Source: Vigna angularis (lineage: Eukaryota > Streptophyta > Magnoliopsida > Fabales > Fabaceae). From it: a DNA stretch of 64,000 nt. This document shows, piece after piece, positions 12,298-25,300 of this stretch (within the stretch, counting starts at the first letter, position 1; each line of letters starts with the position of its first letter). Location: assembly GCF_016808095.1 (NCBI RefSeq), contig NC_068974.1, forward strand, positions 35,150,090-35,214,089, read 5' to 3'. The notes beneath the pieces were generated by a model. It had not been told where the DNA came from, ran no database searches, and saw only the letters and a list, made by a program, of their open reading frames with translations. Made by a program: the position numbers and the translations under genes.

Positions 12298-12437
12298 TGA
12301 CAGAAACACCCCTGGCTTCCTTTGTCCTCATTGTGGCTTGTTGGTGACTATGGAACATTTGTTCACAATTAATTTCCACCTCATATTGACCAAGAATATA
12401 TTAAAGCACCCACAATACCCCAAAACATCAGAAAGGA

Positions 12438-12518
12438 CTCTCTCTCTTCTCTCTCTCTCTCTCTTCTCTCTCTCTCTTCTCTCTCTCTCTCTCTCTTCTC
12501 TCTCTCTTCACTCTCTCT
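12438..12518. repeat. (CT)n-rich 5' leader of the RLCK gene
   Basis: Some 80 bases of CT dinucleotides interrupted by TTCT lie about 120 bases before the kinase start codon. Pyrimidine-rich tracts of this type are common in plant 5' UTRs and core promoters. Confidence 0.85.
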
Positions 12519-12640
12519 AAAACACACAGAGTTTGTGTCACTCTTTTATTCTCAGTTTTATTTTTTTAAAAAAATTGTGTGTTTCTTCTTCTTGAGGGGG
12601 GGTCTCTGTTTTCTTGGTGGAGTTTGAGCAGAGAAAGAAC

Positions 12641-15600
12641 ATGGGTTGCTTTTGTTGCGCGGGGAAATCATGCACCAATTCGGACACTGAAGAGTATGGC
12701 CAGAACTTCGACCAGAAACCCTCCAACTTCACTGCCGCAGGTAAATTTTTATTCTTTTTACTTTAATAATGCATTTCACTATTTCATATGAGCACACTCC
12801 TTCTTTTTTGTGACCCATTTTGTCTGATCGTGCCGATTGCTGTGTTTTTTCAGTGGTTTTCGTTTTAATGTGAAGATTATGTGGTGGGTGTGTCATAAGC
12901 TGATCAAAGTTCGTATTTTTTTTGGGGGTGGGGTCATCGAGTACTTCTGTTTACGTTTTGGAAGAGTTTTTCTTTTCATTTCTTTTCAGGAATTATCGTT
13001 CGGGCATATGCAAAAGGAAACAAAAAAGGAATTTTGATTAGTTTGTTTGGTTTCAATATTGTAGTTAATTTTGGTTTTTGGCTTGTGACGTCTTTTCTGG
13101 CCATTTTTTATGCTCTGAGTCTTTGAATAGCTTTATTTTGGGTGGCTTAAAACTAAAATTAACCGTGATCACATTTTTGTTTTGTTTGGCTGCGAGATGG
13201 GAATTACTAGATCCACCATCAAAATTGTGTTTGTCATTTTGCACAGCTCTTTTGGTTCTGTATGTAGTATCTCCCCGGATTAAAATATTTTTCTTGGGTG
13301 TGATTTTGTTTGTTATCGCTCCGCTTTGCCTTATGTGCATTTTTTGTATGCTGTAGAAAGCGTCAAAGTTGATTTCAAAGTGAATGGGAAAAAAGAAGAT
13401 GGTTCTAAAGGTGATCAGCTTGCTCTGGACGTGAAGAGTTTAAATTTGAAAGAAGAGGGTTCTCAGGATGAAAGAGATAATGGCAATCGGGCGCAGTCAT
13501 TCAGTTTTAATGAACTTGAAGCTGCGACGGGAAATTTTACGGCAGATTGCTTTTTGGGTGAAGGAGGCTTTGGCAAGGTTTACAAGGGACACTTGGAGAG
13601 AATAAACCAGGTTTGTTGAAAAAAAGAAGAAAACTCTTTCAATGCATTGGATGTGATCCTTGTGATGTATTGGGCATTTATGTGTTAATGGATTGTATGG
13701 GGTTTCGTAAGGTTTGTTAAAAACCACAATTTTGAACTTACTGATGCACTGAACCCGATCCCACTCTGGTCAATGTATTGTGCATTTATGCACTAATGAT
13801 GAGTGTATGGCGTCATGTTAGTTTGCATGTTAATTGTTACTTTTGATTTGTGGTGAAAATAAGATTTGATAGTGGTTGTGTAGGTTGTAGCTATAAAGCA
13901 ACTTGACCCTAATGGACTTCAAGGGATTCGAGAATTCGCGGTTGAAGTGTTGACATTGAGTTTGGCAGACCACCCTAATCTTGTGAAGTTGATTGGATTT
14001 TGTGCTGAGGGAGAGCAGAGGCTATTAGTTTATGAATTCATGCCATTGGGGTCTTTGGAGAACCACTTGCTTGGTATGTGTTATCATTCTATCATCTCAA
14101 TTTTTCCATATATTTTCAGCATCATTCCTTACAGCTAGCTCATCTCATTTGTTATTTGCCTTATTATCGTAGATCTTCGGCCTGGTAGCAAACCACTGGA
14201 TTGGAACACAAGAATGAAAATAGCAGCCGGGGCAGCTAGGGGTTTGGAGTATCTGCATGATAAAATGAAGCCTCCTGTGATATATCGCGACTTGAAATGC
14301 TCTAACATTTTGTTAGGAGAGGGATATCATCCTAAGTTGTCAGATTTTGGCCTGGCAAAAGTAGGTCCAAGTGGTGATAAGACCCATGTTTCAACAAGGG
14401 TTATGGGCACATATGGGTATTGTGCCCCAGATTATGCAATGACGGGTCAGTTGACATTTAAGTCAGATATTTACAGCTTTGGGGTTGTTCTTTTGGAGCT
14501 TATCACAGGGCGAAAGGCTATTGATCATATGAAACCTGCCAAAGAACAAAATCTAGTTGCATGGGTATGTCACTACTTTTTACCTATTGTATTCTTGAAT
14601 GAGGAATCCATGGTTGTTTGTTGATTTACTTTTGTAAACCAGTGTAATTAGTTATAGCACAGGTGGTGCTACTTTTAAGCCTTGATGAGTTTGTTTTGTA
14701 TTACTTTAATATTTCTGTGGCACTTTCATGGTTGTTAAATTCATGAGTTCACTTGTAGACGTGGACAAGTTCATGAGTTTGTGGCCATCACTATGTTCAA
14801 CTCACATTCCAACTCATTTCTTGGTGGGCTTGGGTATACTCCAGCAAGCTTGTCTCGACTCGCAATTGCATGGGTGAGTTGGTGGTTCTATTTGTTGCTG
14901 AAAAAACTGACCCAAACGATAATGTTTGGGTTGTTCCAAGGCACAACTGACTTTAACACAATAGGGCAGTAGTGGAGGCTAAATTCACAACACCCTTTTC
15001 AGACACCCTACTTGTGATTGTGTTCTTTGTTGACTATATTCAGTCTCTCTCTTGATGCCATTGTCTGTGTTGAAGAATCCCTTTTCTTTTTGTGTTTTGT
15101 CTGTGTTCTGTGGCTTCAACTTCTGTTACAATCATCTCTTTCTGCCTTTCTCTGTTCAACAATATCTGGGCAGCTAGTATGAGCTGCAAGTCAATCTGGT
15201 AGCAAGCCACGAGTGAGGCCCCAAAAGCCCTCCCTTTATTCTTTTGTCTCTGTACTGGCGTGCTCTTTTTTGAGTGTAACTTTACTTTGGTTTTATCTTG
15301 GTAACAATCCCTCCATTATTTTGTCTTCTTGGTTTCATTTAAGGAATCGGAAGTTTCAATGTGTGAGACGCTTAATCAAATGATTTTATCATACTAACTG
15401 TAATGGCAAGATGTTAGTCATGTGTGATACATGGAATTTGTTTCACTTTCAACATATTTGTTGGTTTCCATATCCTACAGTTATGGTTTTCTTATTTTAA
15501 ACCACTGTATTTATTGATTTTCAGTCTTTAGTATGCTTTTTATATTTTCAACGATAATGTACTGCCAAATTTTGTAAACAATAAATTGTTGTGGATTATT

Positions 15601-16219
15601 TCTGTGCTCTTACTTGACTGGAACTATTAGTAACCAGAAAGCTCAATTTTGGTAGTGCTTAGTTACCATTACTTTTTCCATTTTTGTTCTTTATTAATGT
15701 CCTTATTCAGAATAGTTATTGCCTTGTACACAAAAATCTCAGTCAATCTCTGAAACATAATCATAAAGCTCTGAATCTTTCCTTTAAGGTGAACAGATCA
15801 CATTTTTGTTGAGTATATTAAAATTGAGAATAAGTGTCTTGTTTACTTGATAAATGACCTGAAATGGCAAAATTCATAATATTAACATGGCATGTTCTTT
15901 TCAGGCAAGACCCTTGTTCAGAGATAGGAAAAAGTTTCCCCAGATGGTTGATCCTTTACTTGAAGGTCGATATCCGGTGAGAGGGTTATACCAAGCTCTT
16001 GCGATTGCTGCAATGTGTGTTCAGGAGCAGCCTAATATGCGGCCTGTAATAGTTGATGTTGTTACAGCTCTAAATTACTTAGCTTCTCAGAAGTATGATC
16101 CTCACCTTCATCCAGCACAAAGCTCTAGAAGAAGTCCACCTTCTCAGGTAATGCAAAGGGATGATGATGATGAACGTAGACTTATTTTAACCACCGAGCA
16201 TGTGACAGACAGATCATAA
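12641..16219 (+). CDS. Receptor-like cytoplasmic kinase, subfamily VII (PBL-type Ser/Thr kinase)
   Basis: Five exons (12641-12740, 13357-13610, 13884-14073, 14173-14564, 15905-16219) join in phase to 416 residues. The start [10 protein letters not shown] gives a Gly2 myristoylation site and palmitoylatable cysteines, predicting plasma-membrane anchoring. The kinase domain runs from about residue 85 to 370: glycine loop [11 protein letters not shown] (101-111), lysine K123 in VVAIKQL, catalytic IYRDLKCSN (D221), DFG at 239-241, activation segment [14 protein letters not shown]. The APD in place of APE is, from memory, shared by some PBL5/6-like kinases. Family members relay signals from pattern and hormone receptors at the membrane. 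The 100-nt first exon and a 1,340-base last intron are notable. A donor-like CAG|GTAATG at about 16,148 could allow a different C-terminus, but the frame runs on to a stop at 16,219. The exact PBL orthologue is not fixed. Confidence 0.92.
14565..15904 (+). other. Long fourth intron of the RLCK gene
   Basis: This intron of 1,340 bases separates kinase subdomain IX from the C-lobe end. It contains no conserved reading frame. A less AT-rich patch at about 14,760-15,240 differs in composition from the rest and may be an old insertion, but no terminal repeats or target duplication were identified. Confidence 0.6.
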
Positions 16220-19200
16220 ACTAGGAAAGTAGATTCTTTTTTTTTGCCTGTTCATATGCAGTGTCCTTCATAGTTGCCAAATTTTGTTTCATGGGGAGAT
16301 AGCAGGTGCCTCATCAAATGTAAGTCTCTCTCACAAAGGAATTTTCTCACTGTACATGCCAGCAGCTGCTTCTAATGTACTTATGATGCCTTTCTGTAGG
16401 AAAAGAATATTTCATTGTTTTTCTTCTTGCCCCTTTGAATAGAACTTAGCCTCCGATTATATAACAAAATGACTTGATCTATGATGTCAAGTTCTCTTTG
16501 TCCAACATCTGGGAGTTCATCCTTAATGTTTGCACAGAATGTTTTTCACGAGTGGACCACATCAGCTCCTTTTTTGTTTTGTGCTTGGTGATGTTATGGG
16601 GCTTGCAATGATTGAAAGGGATATGGAACTTTGATTTGGAAGTGAAGGTGAAGTTGGATATAGCAGAGAGTTCAAGTGTGTGGTTTAGAATCACTTCGAC
16701 AAGAAAATGAAAATATCTTGATTTTTACACGACTAATTTTGACTTCTAACGTAAAACAACATGAAAAAACGAACAACCATTGTTTTGTAATCTCGGATTT
16801 TGATTTTGTTTGAAAGCTAGGCTTTTGAATTTTATCCAAATTTTTTTTCTTTAGTGTAGTCTTAAGAGAGTCACTTGTTACACTTCTTTTCGTTTTCTTA
16901 TTTCTATGTTATTTTTTCTTTGTTATTTCATCACTTTTTTTTTTCATCTTAAAAAAGGTTATAATTGAAAAAATATGTTATTTTGAAATAAAAAAATGAT
17001 ATACAGAAATACTAAATTTCATCAAAAATTTGACAACAGAGAGAATAATTTGTTTCTTGATACATTTATAATATTTTCCTATTATATTATAATTTTTGAC
17101 TAGTTTTTGAATGGTTTATACAGGTATTTGTTGGGTTAGAGGGGGAGAGAAATGAGTAAAAGGAACTGTTCAACTATTTTGTAAAAGAATTAAGCAAGTT
17201 TATTATATTTGTAAAACAATAAAATACTAAATACATATGAATGGAGGAAAAGTTTTACAAATCCAAAACCATGCAATTAAGATAGTTATAATTTTTAATT
17301 ATTCGAACTTTGATCTAGAATATTAAATATTTAATGTTCAATTTTCTTAATACTGTAATCAAAATGTTATTTTCATGGTCTTTCTAAAAATAAACATGGC
17401 TTTAGAATACGTAACTTACTTTACCGTTTATTTAATAGCTTTTTATGATATGAACATTAATGGCAATTACATTGTGAGAGTTGAGGGTAAGCTTCCTGGT
17501 TTCTTTAACCACGGAAATTTTCGTAACTTTGAGGGGATTAAAATGTTCTAGAATTTCAATTTAAATTGTTTTTAAAAATTATTTTATTTAAGATAAATTA
17601 TGTTTACTGTCTAGATTAATTATTACAATTACTTCCGTATAAAAATGCTTATTTTAATGTTAAATAGTATTTAAAAATTAAATAATGTCATTCCATCGAG
17701 ATTAGGTTATCTTGCCATATTTTTTTTACTTAATACTAATACATTTTTCTTCTCCCTTAACTTTTAATGACGACTTTTATAATTATTTTAAATGACATAA
17801 GTAAAAAATATTTTGCATGCAGTGTCTTGGAGAAATTTTTTTGGTAGAGTTTTTAAATTCAAAAATATTTTTTATAAATATTGAAAAAATCAACAAATTT
17901 CTAAAAAAGAACTTAGTAATATGGATAAAAGAAAATCTAAGAGACATAAATGTAAGACAAGAAAAATTATAAAAAATTCCATATTTTTATTTTTTTTCAT
18001 ATAAAAAAAATTCTACCATTTTAAATAATCAAATTATTACAATGATTTTTATTTAAATTGTTTTTTAATCAACATATTTATATTTTACTATAAATTTTTT
18101 CAAATTTTCTAAATAAATAAATGATCATTAGAAAAAAATTACCAAATTGAGAATAAAAAAATAAATATTACTTTTTGGGGTAACCTAATATAGAGTGGAT
18201 GATTTAATAATTTAAAACATGAACTGGTGAGAAAACAAATATGGAGATTGACATGATGATGAAGACATGAAGAATATGTACACGAGCACATACCTTCTTA
18301 ATGAGCATATTTCTTGTCAAATAGAATGATGAATTTATTTGATATTCCTATGTCTTCCATACCATTAAATAGAAAGAATTCATTACCTTAGTTCTTTTTA
18401 TAATAAGCTTTATTGTAGATGAATAAACACTTTTAGGACATCTCCATTACACAAGATATACTCAATATCATAAATTTCAGTCCTAAGTCTAATAAAACTT
18501 CTCTGCATTGAAATATATAGTAAATTTAAAACAATGGATAATAAATAAGACCTTAAAGCATAGGAATAAGAAATTATTTTCTTTTAGTAAGAAAACATTT
18601 GTTTTAAAATATTCCATAATAATAATTAAGACAAAAAAGTCTTGTGAAAATTGGACAATAGTGAGTGCTAAATTGTGTATTAAAACTTTTTAAAAAATTT
18701 CACAATTTTTTTGTCCAATTAAAGCAAATAGATTAAGTTTATACGTGATAAATACGTTATTACGTTCTTTTTCTTAAGAAATTGTCTCTAACGAAAAACA
18801 TCAGACACAACTTCAAGTTTTACATAGACAATCAAAAATACTTTTCAAAACTTGTTTTCTCAAATTTCTCTTTACATTAGTTACATTTGAATAACATGCA
18901 ATATAAAAATACTAGAAAGAAGAAAGATTTACTCTATATATTTTTATACTGTTTTGTTTAGAACATCAAACTACATCTAGTTATCAATTAACTTGATTGA
19001 GTTTCACTAAGAAAATTATTGTTCAGAAGATACAAATAATTGTTGTTTAAACATAAGCTACTCCTAATTAAACTTAAGTATTGTTTGTATTCATAATTAC
19101 TCTTAGCTAAAAATCAAGCATTATTTGGAATGAAACTAGTCTCAGCTAAATCATTGAGTATTATTTGGAATGTAGTCACTCCTAACAAAGACTAATTATT

Positions 19201-19255
19201 GTTTTCACACAAATTATTCCATTAAGTAGATCTTATAAAAGCCCAAACTGATAGG
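16220..19255. other. RLCK 3' UTR, then AT-rich intergenic DNA
   Basis: The first few hundred bases are probably 3' UTR. After that the sequence is AT-rich with long A and T runs. I see no gene, RNA gene or clear transposon termini in it. Confidence 0.55.
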
Positions 19256-19259
19256 ATAC

Positions 19260-20340
19260 ATATGGTCAGGTAGAACTCTCCAAGTTTGTGCTAACCTATC
19301 AAAATAAGGCACCAATGGAGTCATTATTTATAGCATATTTCCTCATTAAGTTCTCGTCCAAAGGACAATAACTCACATCGTGATCTCTTAGCATCGATGG
19401 GTCCTTCAACAAGAAAGGCAACAATGTAGACATTATCTTAGAAGGATCCGACAATCTCATCCTAGAGTAGGTAATCCATTTTAACTTAAATGCTTTCAAC
19501 AATGAAGACAAGTATGAGACCTTGATTGTCGGGCTATGTCTGGCTCATGAGCTAGGAGTAAAAAGGTTGCACTGTTATAACGATTCCCAATTTATCACAT
19601 GCTAAGTAAAAGGAAACTATCAAACTAAGGAGTCATCTTTGCAAAAAAAACACTTCCATATGATAAAAGAACTTTTCAAAACAGTTATATGAGTTTGAGA
19701 TCAACCATATATGCCAAGAGAAGAAAATGACAAGGCCAACCAGTTGTCCAAACTGGCCAACACAAAGAAAACCGGCCAAGATAAAACTCCCATCCAACAA
19801 ACCCTCTCAAGTCCAAGCTGGGATCATGACAACATATTCGAGATTTCCTCAACCTCACCAAGGTGGATAACCTCAATCTTAAGTTATCTGTTGACTTACC
19901 CGTCAACTCAATAGAAGCAAAGTACATACAATGACAAGTGGAATTCTATCTTTGCATAATGGAAAATTCTTTAGAAGAGGGTTTGTCGTAACTCTACTCA
20001 AGTGCCTAGAACAGGAACAAGCCCAATACGTGCTTGTCGAGATACATCACAGCACATGCGACATGTACTCTAGAGCCCGATGCATATCTACGTGAGTACT
20101 ATTATTCGAGTACTACTAGCCTACGTTAAGAAAAAAGGACCTTGAATACATCATGAAGTGCCAATAGTGTCATTAATTCAGCCCACTGCATTAGGTTCCT
20201 CCTGAAAAGCTACACACCTCCTAGCATTCGCTACATGGTGAATGAACATATTGGGTCCCTTCCCACTAGCAAAGGAGCAAGTCAAGTTTCTCATCATGGT
20301 CGTAGACTATTTTACTAAATGAATAGAAGCAAAAGATCCT
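19260..20340 (+). pseudogene. Decayed Ty3/gypsy pol fragment (RNase H to integrase)
   Basis: Plus-strand frames, broken by several stops and shifts, show in order an RNase H domain (IDGSFNKKGNN near 19,395, then KYETLIVGLCLAHELGVK, then CYNDSQF), the spacer motif PREENDKANQLSKLA (about 19,715), and an integrase-core segment near 20,250-20,325 (LGPFPLAKEQVKFL in one frame, VVDYFTK). The order and wording match plant gypsy pol. In-frame stops interrupt RNase H near 19,460 and 19,600. No LTRs, gag or protease were seen, so this is a truncated dead fragment. Confidence 0.8.
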
Positions 20341-20344
20341 AAGC

Positions 20345-21640
20345 ATGGACCTTGAGACAAGTGGCAAGATCTGAGTAGATTGAAGAACCTTGATGGTTGG
20401 AATGCAAGGAAAGATTCACCAATAAAAGACTCTTTAATGATCAAGTTAGTAAGAGAGTTTGAATATTTTAAGTAGAAAATCATAAGAATGAATGAATGTT
20501 GGTATTTCATGTGAAATGTCATGTGTATTTATATGGCTTATGAGTTTTATGAATGATGTGATAAAATCATATAATAATAATAAAATAATAATTTTTTGTA
20601 TATATGATAATTAACATAATAATTATAATAATATGATACCCTAGACCAAATATCCTGCAAATATATGATTATCATAACATAATCAAATTATTGAGATTTG
20701 ATACATATTGTTAATATATGAATATTTATACCAACAAATATATTTATGAATTTAATGGGTTTGATGAAGTCGCATTACTTAACATATTTGTTGGACTGGA
20801 TATCTACACTTTTTATTTTTATTTTTTAGTAAATATTTTTAGACCCCAACATGAGAAAAATAATGGCATATTAATTTTTTAATGTTTTTTTCTTTCAAAG
20901 ATGTAAAACACTGTCCATTAATAATTTAATACCTTAATATATTGGGTTATAAAGTTTACTATTATTATTATTACCCGTAGAAACAAAGGCAGCGAGTGTG
21001 TCTACTATGATAATAAAAACTGATATTTTAATAAAATTAGTCGATATTAAAATTATAAAAATTGTGTATAAAAATTTATAAAAGTAAATTCTTTATTAAC
21101 TTTTATAATATCACAGTTATATAACAGAAATATTTGTAGTTTTCTATCAAAATAATAAGTAAACTTATAATAAATATGTATATAAAAAACATCTTTAAAA
21201 ATTTTAGTTTTTGTCAACTATTATAATTATATAATAATGAAAATATAATCTAGATAGTTTGTTTAGATAATAAAAAGAAAAAAGTGGTTAATAAAATATA
21301 AATATCGAAAGGATAAAAAAGATTAAAAAAAACGTACAAAATTCAATTTCTATTATTATTATTATTATTATTAGTGTTTTAACAATTTTAATTACCAGTT
21401 TGCTACAAATATAAAAACGAAACCGAGTAAGAATGATTACATGTAATTATGCAAGAGTGAAACTGCGAACTTTGAGCTCAAAACACGAGCGTGACCCGTC
21501 AAAACGCTTTCCCGCTCAAATTCTGTTACGAGCCTAACGAACAAAACCAGCGAGTTTCCATCTGCGAGCTAGTTTGCAGATTTTCCTCTGATAATCACAT
21601 CCTAACGCTATTTCTTCTTCTTCTTCTTTTCTCTGAATCG
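20345..21640. other. AT-rich intergenic DNA and 5' region of the small membrane-protein gene
   Basis: No gene was seen. The stretch contains an (ATT)n tract near 21,350-21,374. The last 150 bases before the start codon are less AT-rich and include a TTCTTCTTCTTC leader, consistent with a promoter and 5' UTR. Confidence 0.5.
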
Positions 21641-21642
21641 AA

Positions 21643-22316
21643 ATGCAGCAGAGATCTTCAAGCTCGAGCTTCCGCCCCAGCGACGAATTCAGAGCCATCA
21701 ACATCGGTGTAGATCAGCAGCAACACACAAAGCGGAGAAGAACCTTCGATGAAGACTCGCTCGACGAGCTACCGATTTACCACCGGAGCGTCACCGGAAG
21801 GAGAGACACTTCCCGTTCACGCTCACCGCCGGCGGAAAAATGCATTCACTTAATCCCCGTGATCCTGCTGCTCTGCCTGTTCACTCTCTGGTGGTTCTCT
21901 GTTCCAGGTACGTCGCCGTTTTAACCAATATAACTTAGTTTTCCGTTAAGCACTTATGCTTAGCTTATACTAAGCGATATAGATTCAGAATTGTGATCTT
22001 CTTCGAGGTTTACAGTCCAATGTTCCTAGTTAAGAAGCGTTCGGTAACTAAGAACTGATGAGTATTGCTTTCAATTTGTCGATGCGAAATCTTTTGAAAA
22101 TTAACAGTGAATGTGGAGATTAAAGACGGTAGGATTACGGCGATTCAGCAGATTCATGCACCACTGCCTAACAACACTCGAATTGATCTTGCCATGCTGG
22201 CAGTTGCCGCGTCATCACCGATTCCTGCTAATAATCCTCAAAATCTGTCAGGTGAGGACGAAACTTTCTTGCATCCTGCGAGTTCGCCTAGTGAAGAAAC
22301 ATTTTCTTTTTCTTAA
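21643..22316 (+). CDS. Small single-pass membrane protein, two exons, function unknown
   Basis: Exons 21643-21907 and 22108-22316 join in phase (CCAG|GTACGT donor, TTAACAG acceptor) to 157 residues. Residues 1-65 are hydrophilic, Ser-rich at the start (MQQRSSSSSFRPSDEF) and with a basic KRRRTF segment. A single hydrophobic span lies at about 67-87 (HLIPVILLLCLFTLWWFSV). The rest begins VNVEIKDGRITAIQQI and would lie on the other side of the membrane. Positive charges before the span suggest the N-terminus is cytosolic. The coding-like composition, good start context and matching splice phases support a real gene. A strong alternative donor, CAG|GTGAGG, at about 22,251 could lead to a further exon that I could not find. 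I do not recognise the family. Confidence 0.7.
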
Positions 22317-25300
22317 AGTGGAAGACCTGAGTGACTGAAGAGTTTTCGATTGATAACATAGGATAGAAATATAATCTGAATTTGTGCTTCTTTGATAGCG
22401 TAGAAATATAGTCTCCGTCTTTATGTAAAGAAGAATAATGAACTTTGAAATGCACTTTATAATTTTTCAAGAATACAAATTCAGGTGGAACCCATTAAAT
22501 GCGTGATTCAGTAGGTTTCGAATAACTCCTTTAGTTACATGTTAAGGTTGTGTTGTCAATATTCCAATGGTAACTTCATACATATACACAAATGCATTCT
22601 GAACGGATAAGAGCTTCTTATATATGCTTAGTTGACTTTACATCTATAATAGGAAGGGGTGAGGGTAAAAGAAGATGATGACAACTGTAGCTTTTGATAT
22701 TATGATCAACAAAAATAGTTCAATTTGTGTTTTTCGGACCTTCTGTTGGAACAACAGCCAAAAATTAAGTTGGAATTTGGAGCTCAATTGCTACCTTAGG
22801 GACTCAATTCACTCATCAATTGTCAGCTTATATGTACATAGTTGAGCTGTTGTGTCATTTTCAAGAAAACATACGAAGGTCGTGACTGAATTAAGTTAAT
22901 GATTTCGGTTTTAGGATACATTTCAATGTTAATAAACTATGGTAGTTTTAGTTTTTAAAAGATTATTTATGTTTTCAAATTTTAATGTAATTTTAAAACA
23001 TAATATATCGATCCTGTAACTGGCCTTTTTTTTTTTTACTTTAAGAAACACTGACTTCTTTTTAAATGCATTATATTTTTTCTGTAATTTCTTTTTGCAC
23101 CTTATTTTTCTACCAGGGCACTTTTAATTTGTGGTGAAATATATTAATAAGACATTAGTGTATCATGAAAATTGATGTATTTATTGGACAACTAACAATA
23201 TAAATACTTTTTATTGGTAAAAAAAATTATTGAATTATCATTACTGTTATTAAATATAATTACCACTTGAAATATGTTTTATGGATTTATAAGTAAAATT
23301 TAGATTTACGACATTTTTAATTAAAACTAAATTTAACTATTTTTATTAGTTTTCATAATTAGATATTTGTTTTTATATAATTAAGGTAGTATTGATTTAG
23401 TGGATAATATCCACGGAAATTCATTAATGGATAGATTGAATGAATTTGATCAGATTAATCACTTTTTAAATTTATCAAAATATACTAATAAATTATTTTT
23501 ATCCAATTCACTTGCTAAAAACACAGGTTCGCTTGATAGATTATTGATTAGGTAATAGATAAAAACACAGATTACCAGGTCACGATTGGAATATTGGTTG
23601 CACCTGCACGGTCCCATGACACTTATCACCATATGTGACCTCATTGGACGTGTCACAATGTTTCATAAGGCCTAATAGGTTCCCATACACATATCATTCC
23701 TCATAATGCAATTAATTAATATATATCCTAATCATATTTTAAAATAATATTTTCGACAGCGTTTTTTCTTTTAAACTTAAAATAATTATTTTCAAAGCAA
23801 CAATTTAAACAAAAAAAAAAGCATAATTGAAGAAGTTAATAAAATGAATAAAAATCACTCATTTTTTAAATAAATAGGTTAAAAACACATAAAAAATATA
23901 AATGAAAGGTATTTGTTTTATTAAATTAAAATTTCTCTGAGAAAAAATAAACTTGTGCAAACTTGCCTCTAAGAAAATGAATAGACATTTAAATTTATAT
24001 GTAAATATATTAATGTGTGTCTATAGATGGCACGCACATTCAAATTAAAAGATTGCTAAGTGTTAAAATAGACTTTAAATATAGAGCTTTATTCTGCATT
24101 ATCCTATAAGTACATATATTTTCATACTTTTGCTGAAGTTACTAATCAATGAATGAGGCAATGGTCATAAAAAATGGGGCGATAGCCATAAAGGAGAATA
24201 ATGGTGTAAGTGCAATAGCAATGTAACTATATAAAAAGATAAAAAAAGTCCCATAAAAATAACACTTTGACTATGTAGAAAGGACAAAGTCCTATAGTCT
24301 ATCGATATACAACTCTCTAATTACAATCACGTACCAAAATATTAAAACAATGAAAAATGTTCTACCAATAGAGTAATCAATCCAAATAAGGAAGGGAATT
24401 AGGAGAGAAACATAATTTTTTTTAGATTTAGATATTCAAAATAGATAAAATTTCATTATATTAAACTAATATGATGTTTTCAGGATATGTTAATTTCATA
24501 ATTGAGAAAAAGGATGCAACTAACGTGAAGTTTTTGAAAACTAAAACTATTTTTTTTTTCAAAAAGTTTTAAATTGTACATTTTTAAAGAATTACATTAC
24601 AGAATATAATTTTAAATTGTTCCGAAAGTTTTATTAGGTAGTGTTAATTAAAATGGGTAAAAATAAATTACGTATTCTAAAATATATTTTTCTAGGCTCT
24701 TGTTAATATGTGTTAAAATTTGAAAGTCATTTTTGTCAATATAATAGAAAGTGTGGCAACAAGAATATGGAGGTCTTGTCTTTTCTAAGCGTTCAAAAAT
24801 AGACTATTTTTACATTTTGTTTTCCAAAAAGTAAAAAACATTATATTCTGAATTATTTTAAAATTTTTATTTCTTGCACTCCCATATTTTCTTTCTCTAT
24901 CTCTCACTTTTTAAAAGTGAATATTTTGTTTATTCTATTTTATAATTTATTTAACTTTCAAAACCTCCATTAATATCATTCATTGATATGCTGAACTGTT
25001 GCTTTAAACATTTAATTTAATAATGAATAGTATTTTATGTAAAGGTTCTGTAGAGATTATTCTTTAAGTATTTTTTTTCTCTAAAATATTCAAGCATCTT
25101 TTTGACGTGGCAATAATTTCCGTAAATAAATTTTAAATTTAACTTAATTTTAAAACATTTATTTATAAAATAAAATTTACACTTATATATTATAAATTAA
25201 CTTTATTTTTAATTAATATAAAATATCATTATATAAGAAAAAAACAAACATAAAAATGTAAGTTGTTCCTATTAAATCTAGTAATCTTACGTCGTTTAAG

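Noticed and set aside
12338..12520. Open frame ending in Ser-Leu repeats
   Set aside because: It is the (CT)n leader of the RLCK gene read as protein, and it is not continuous with any exon.
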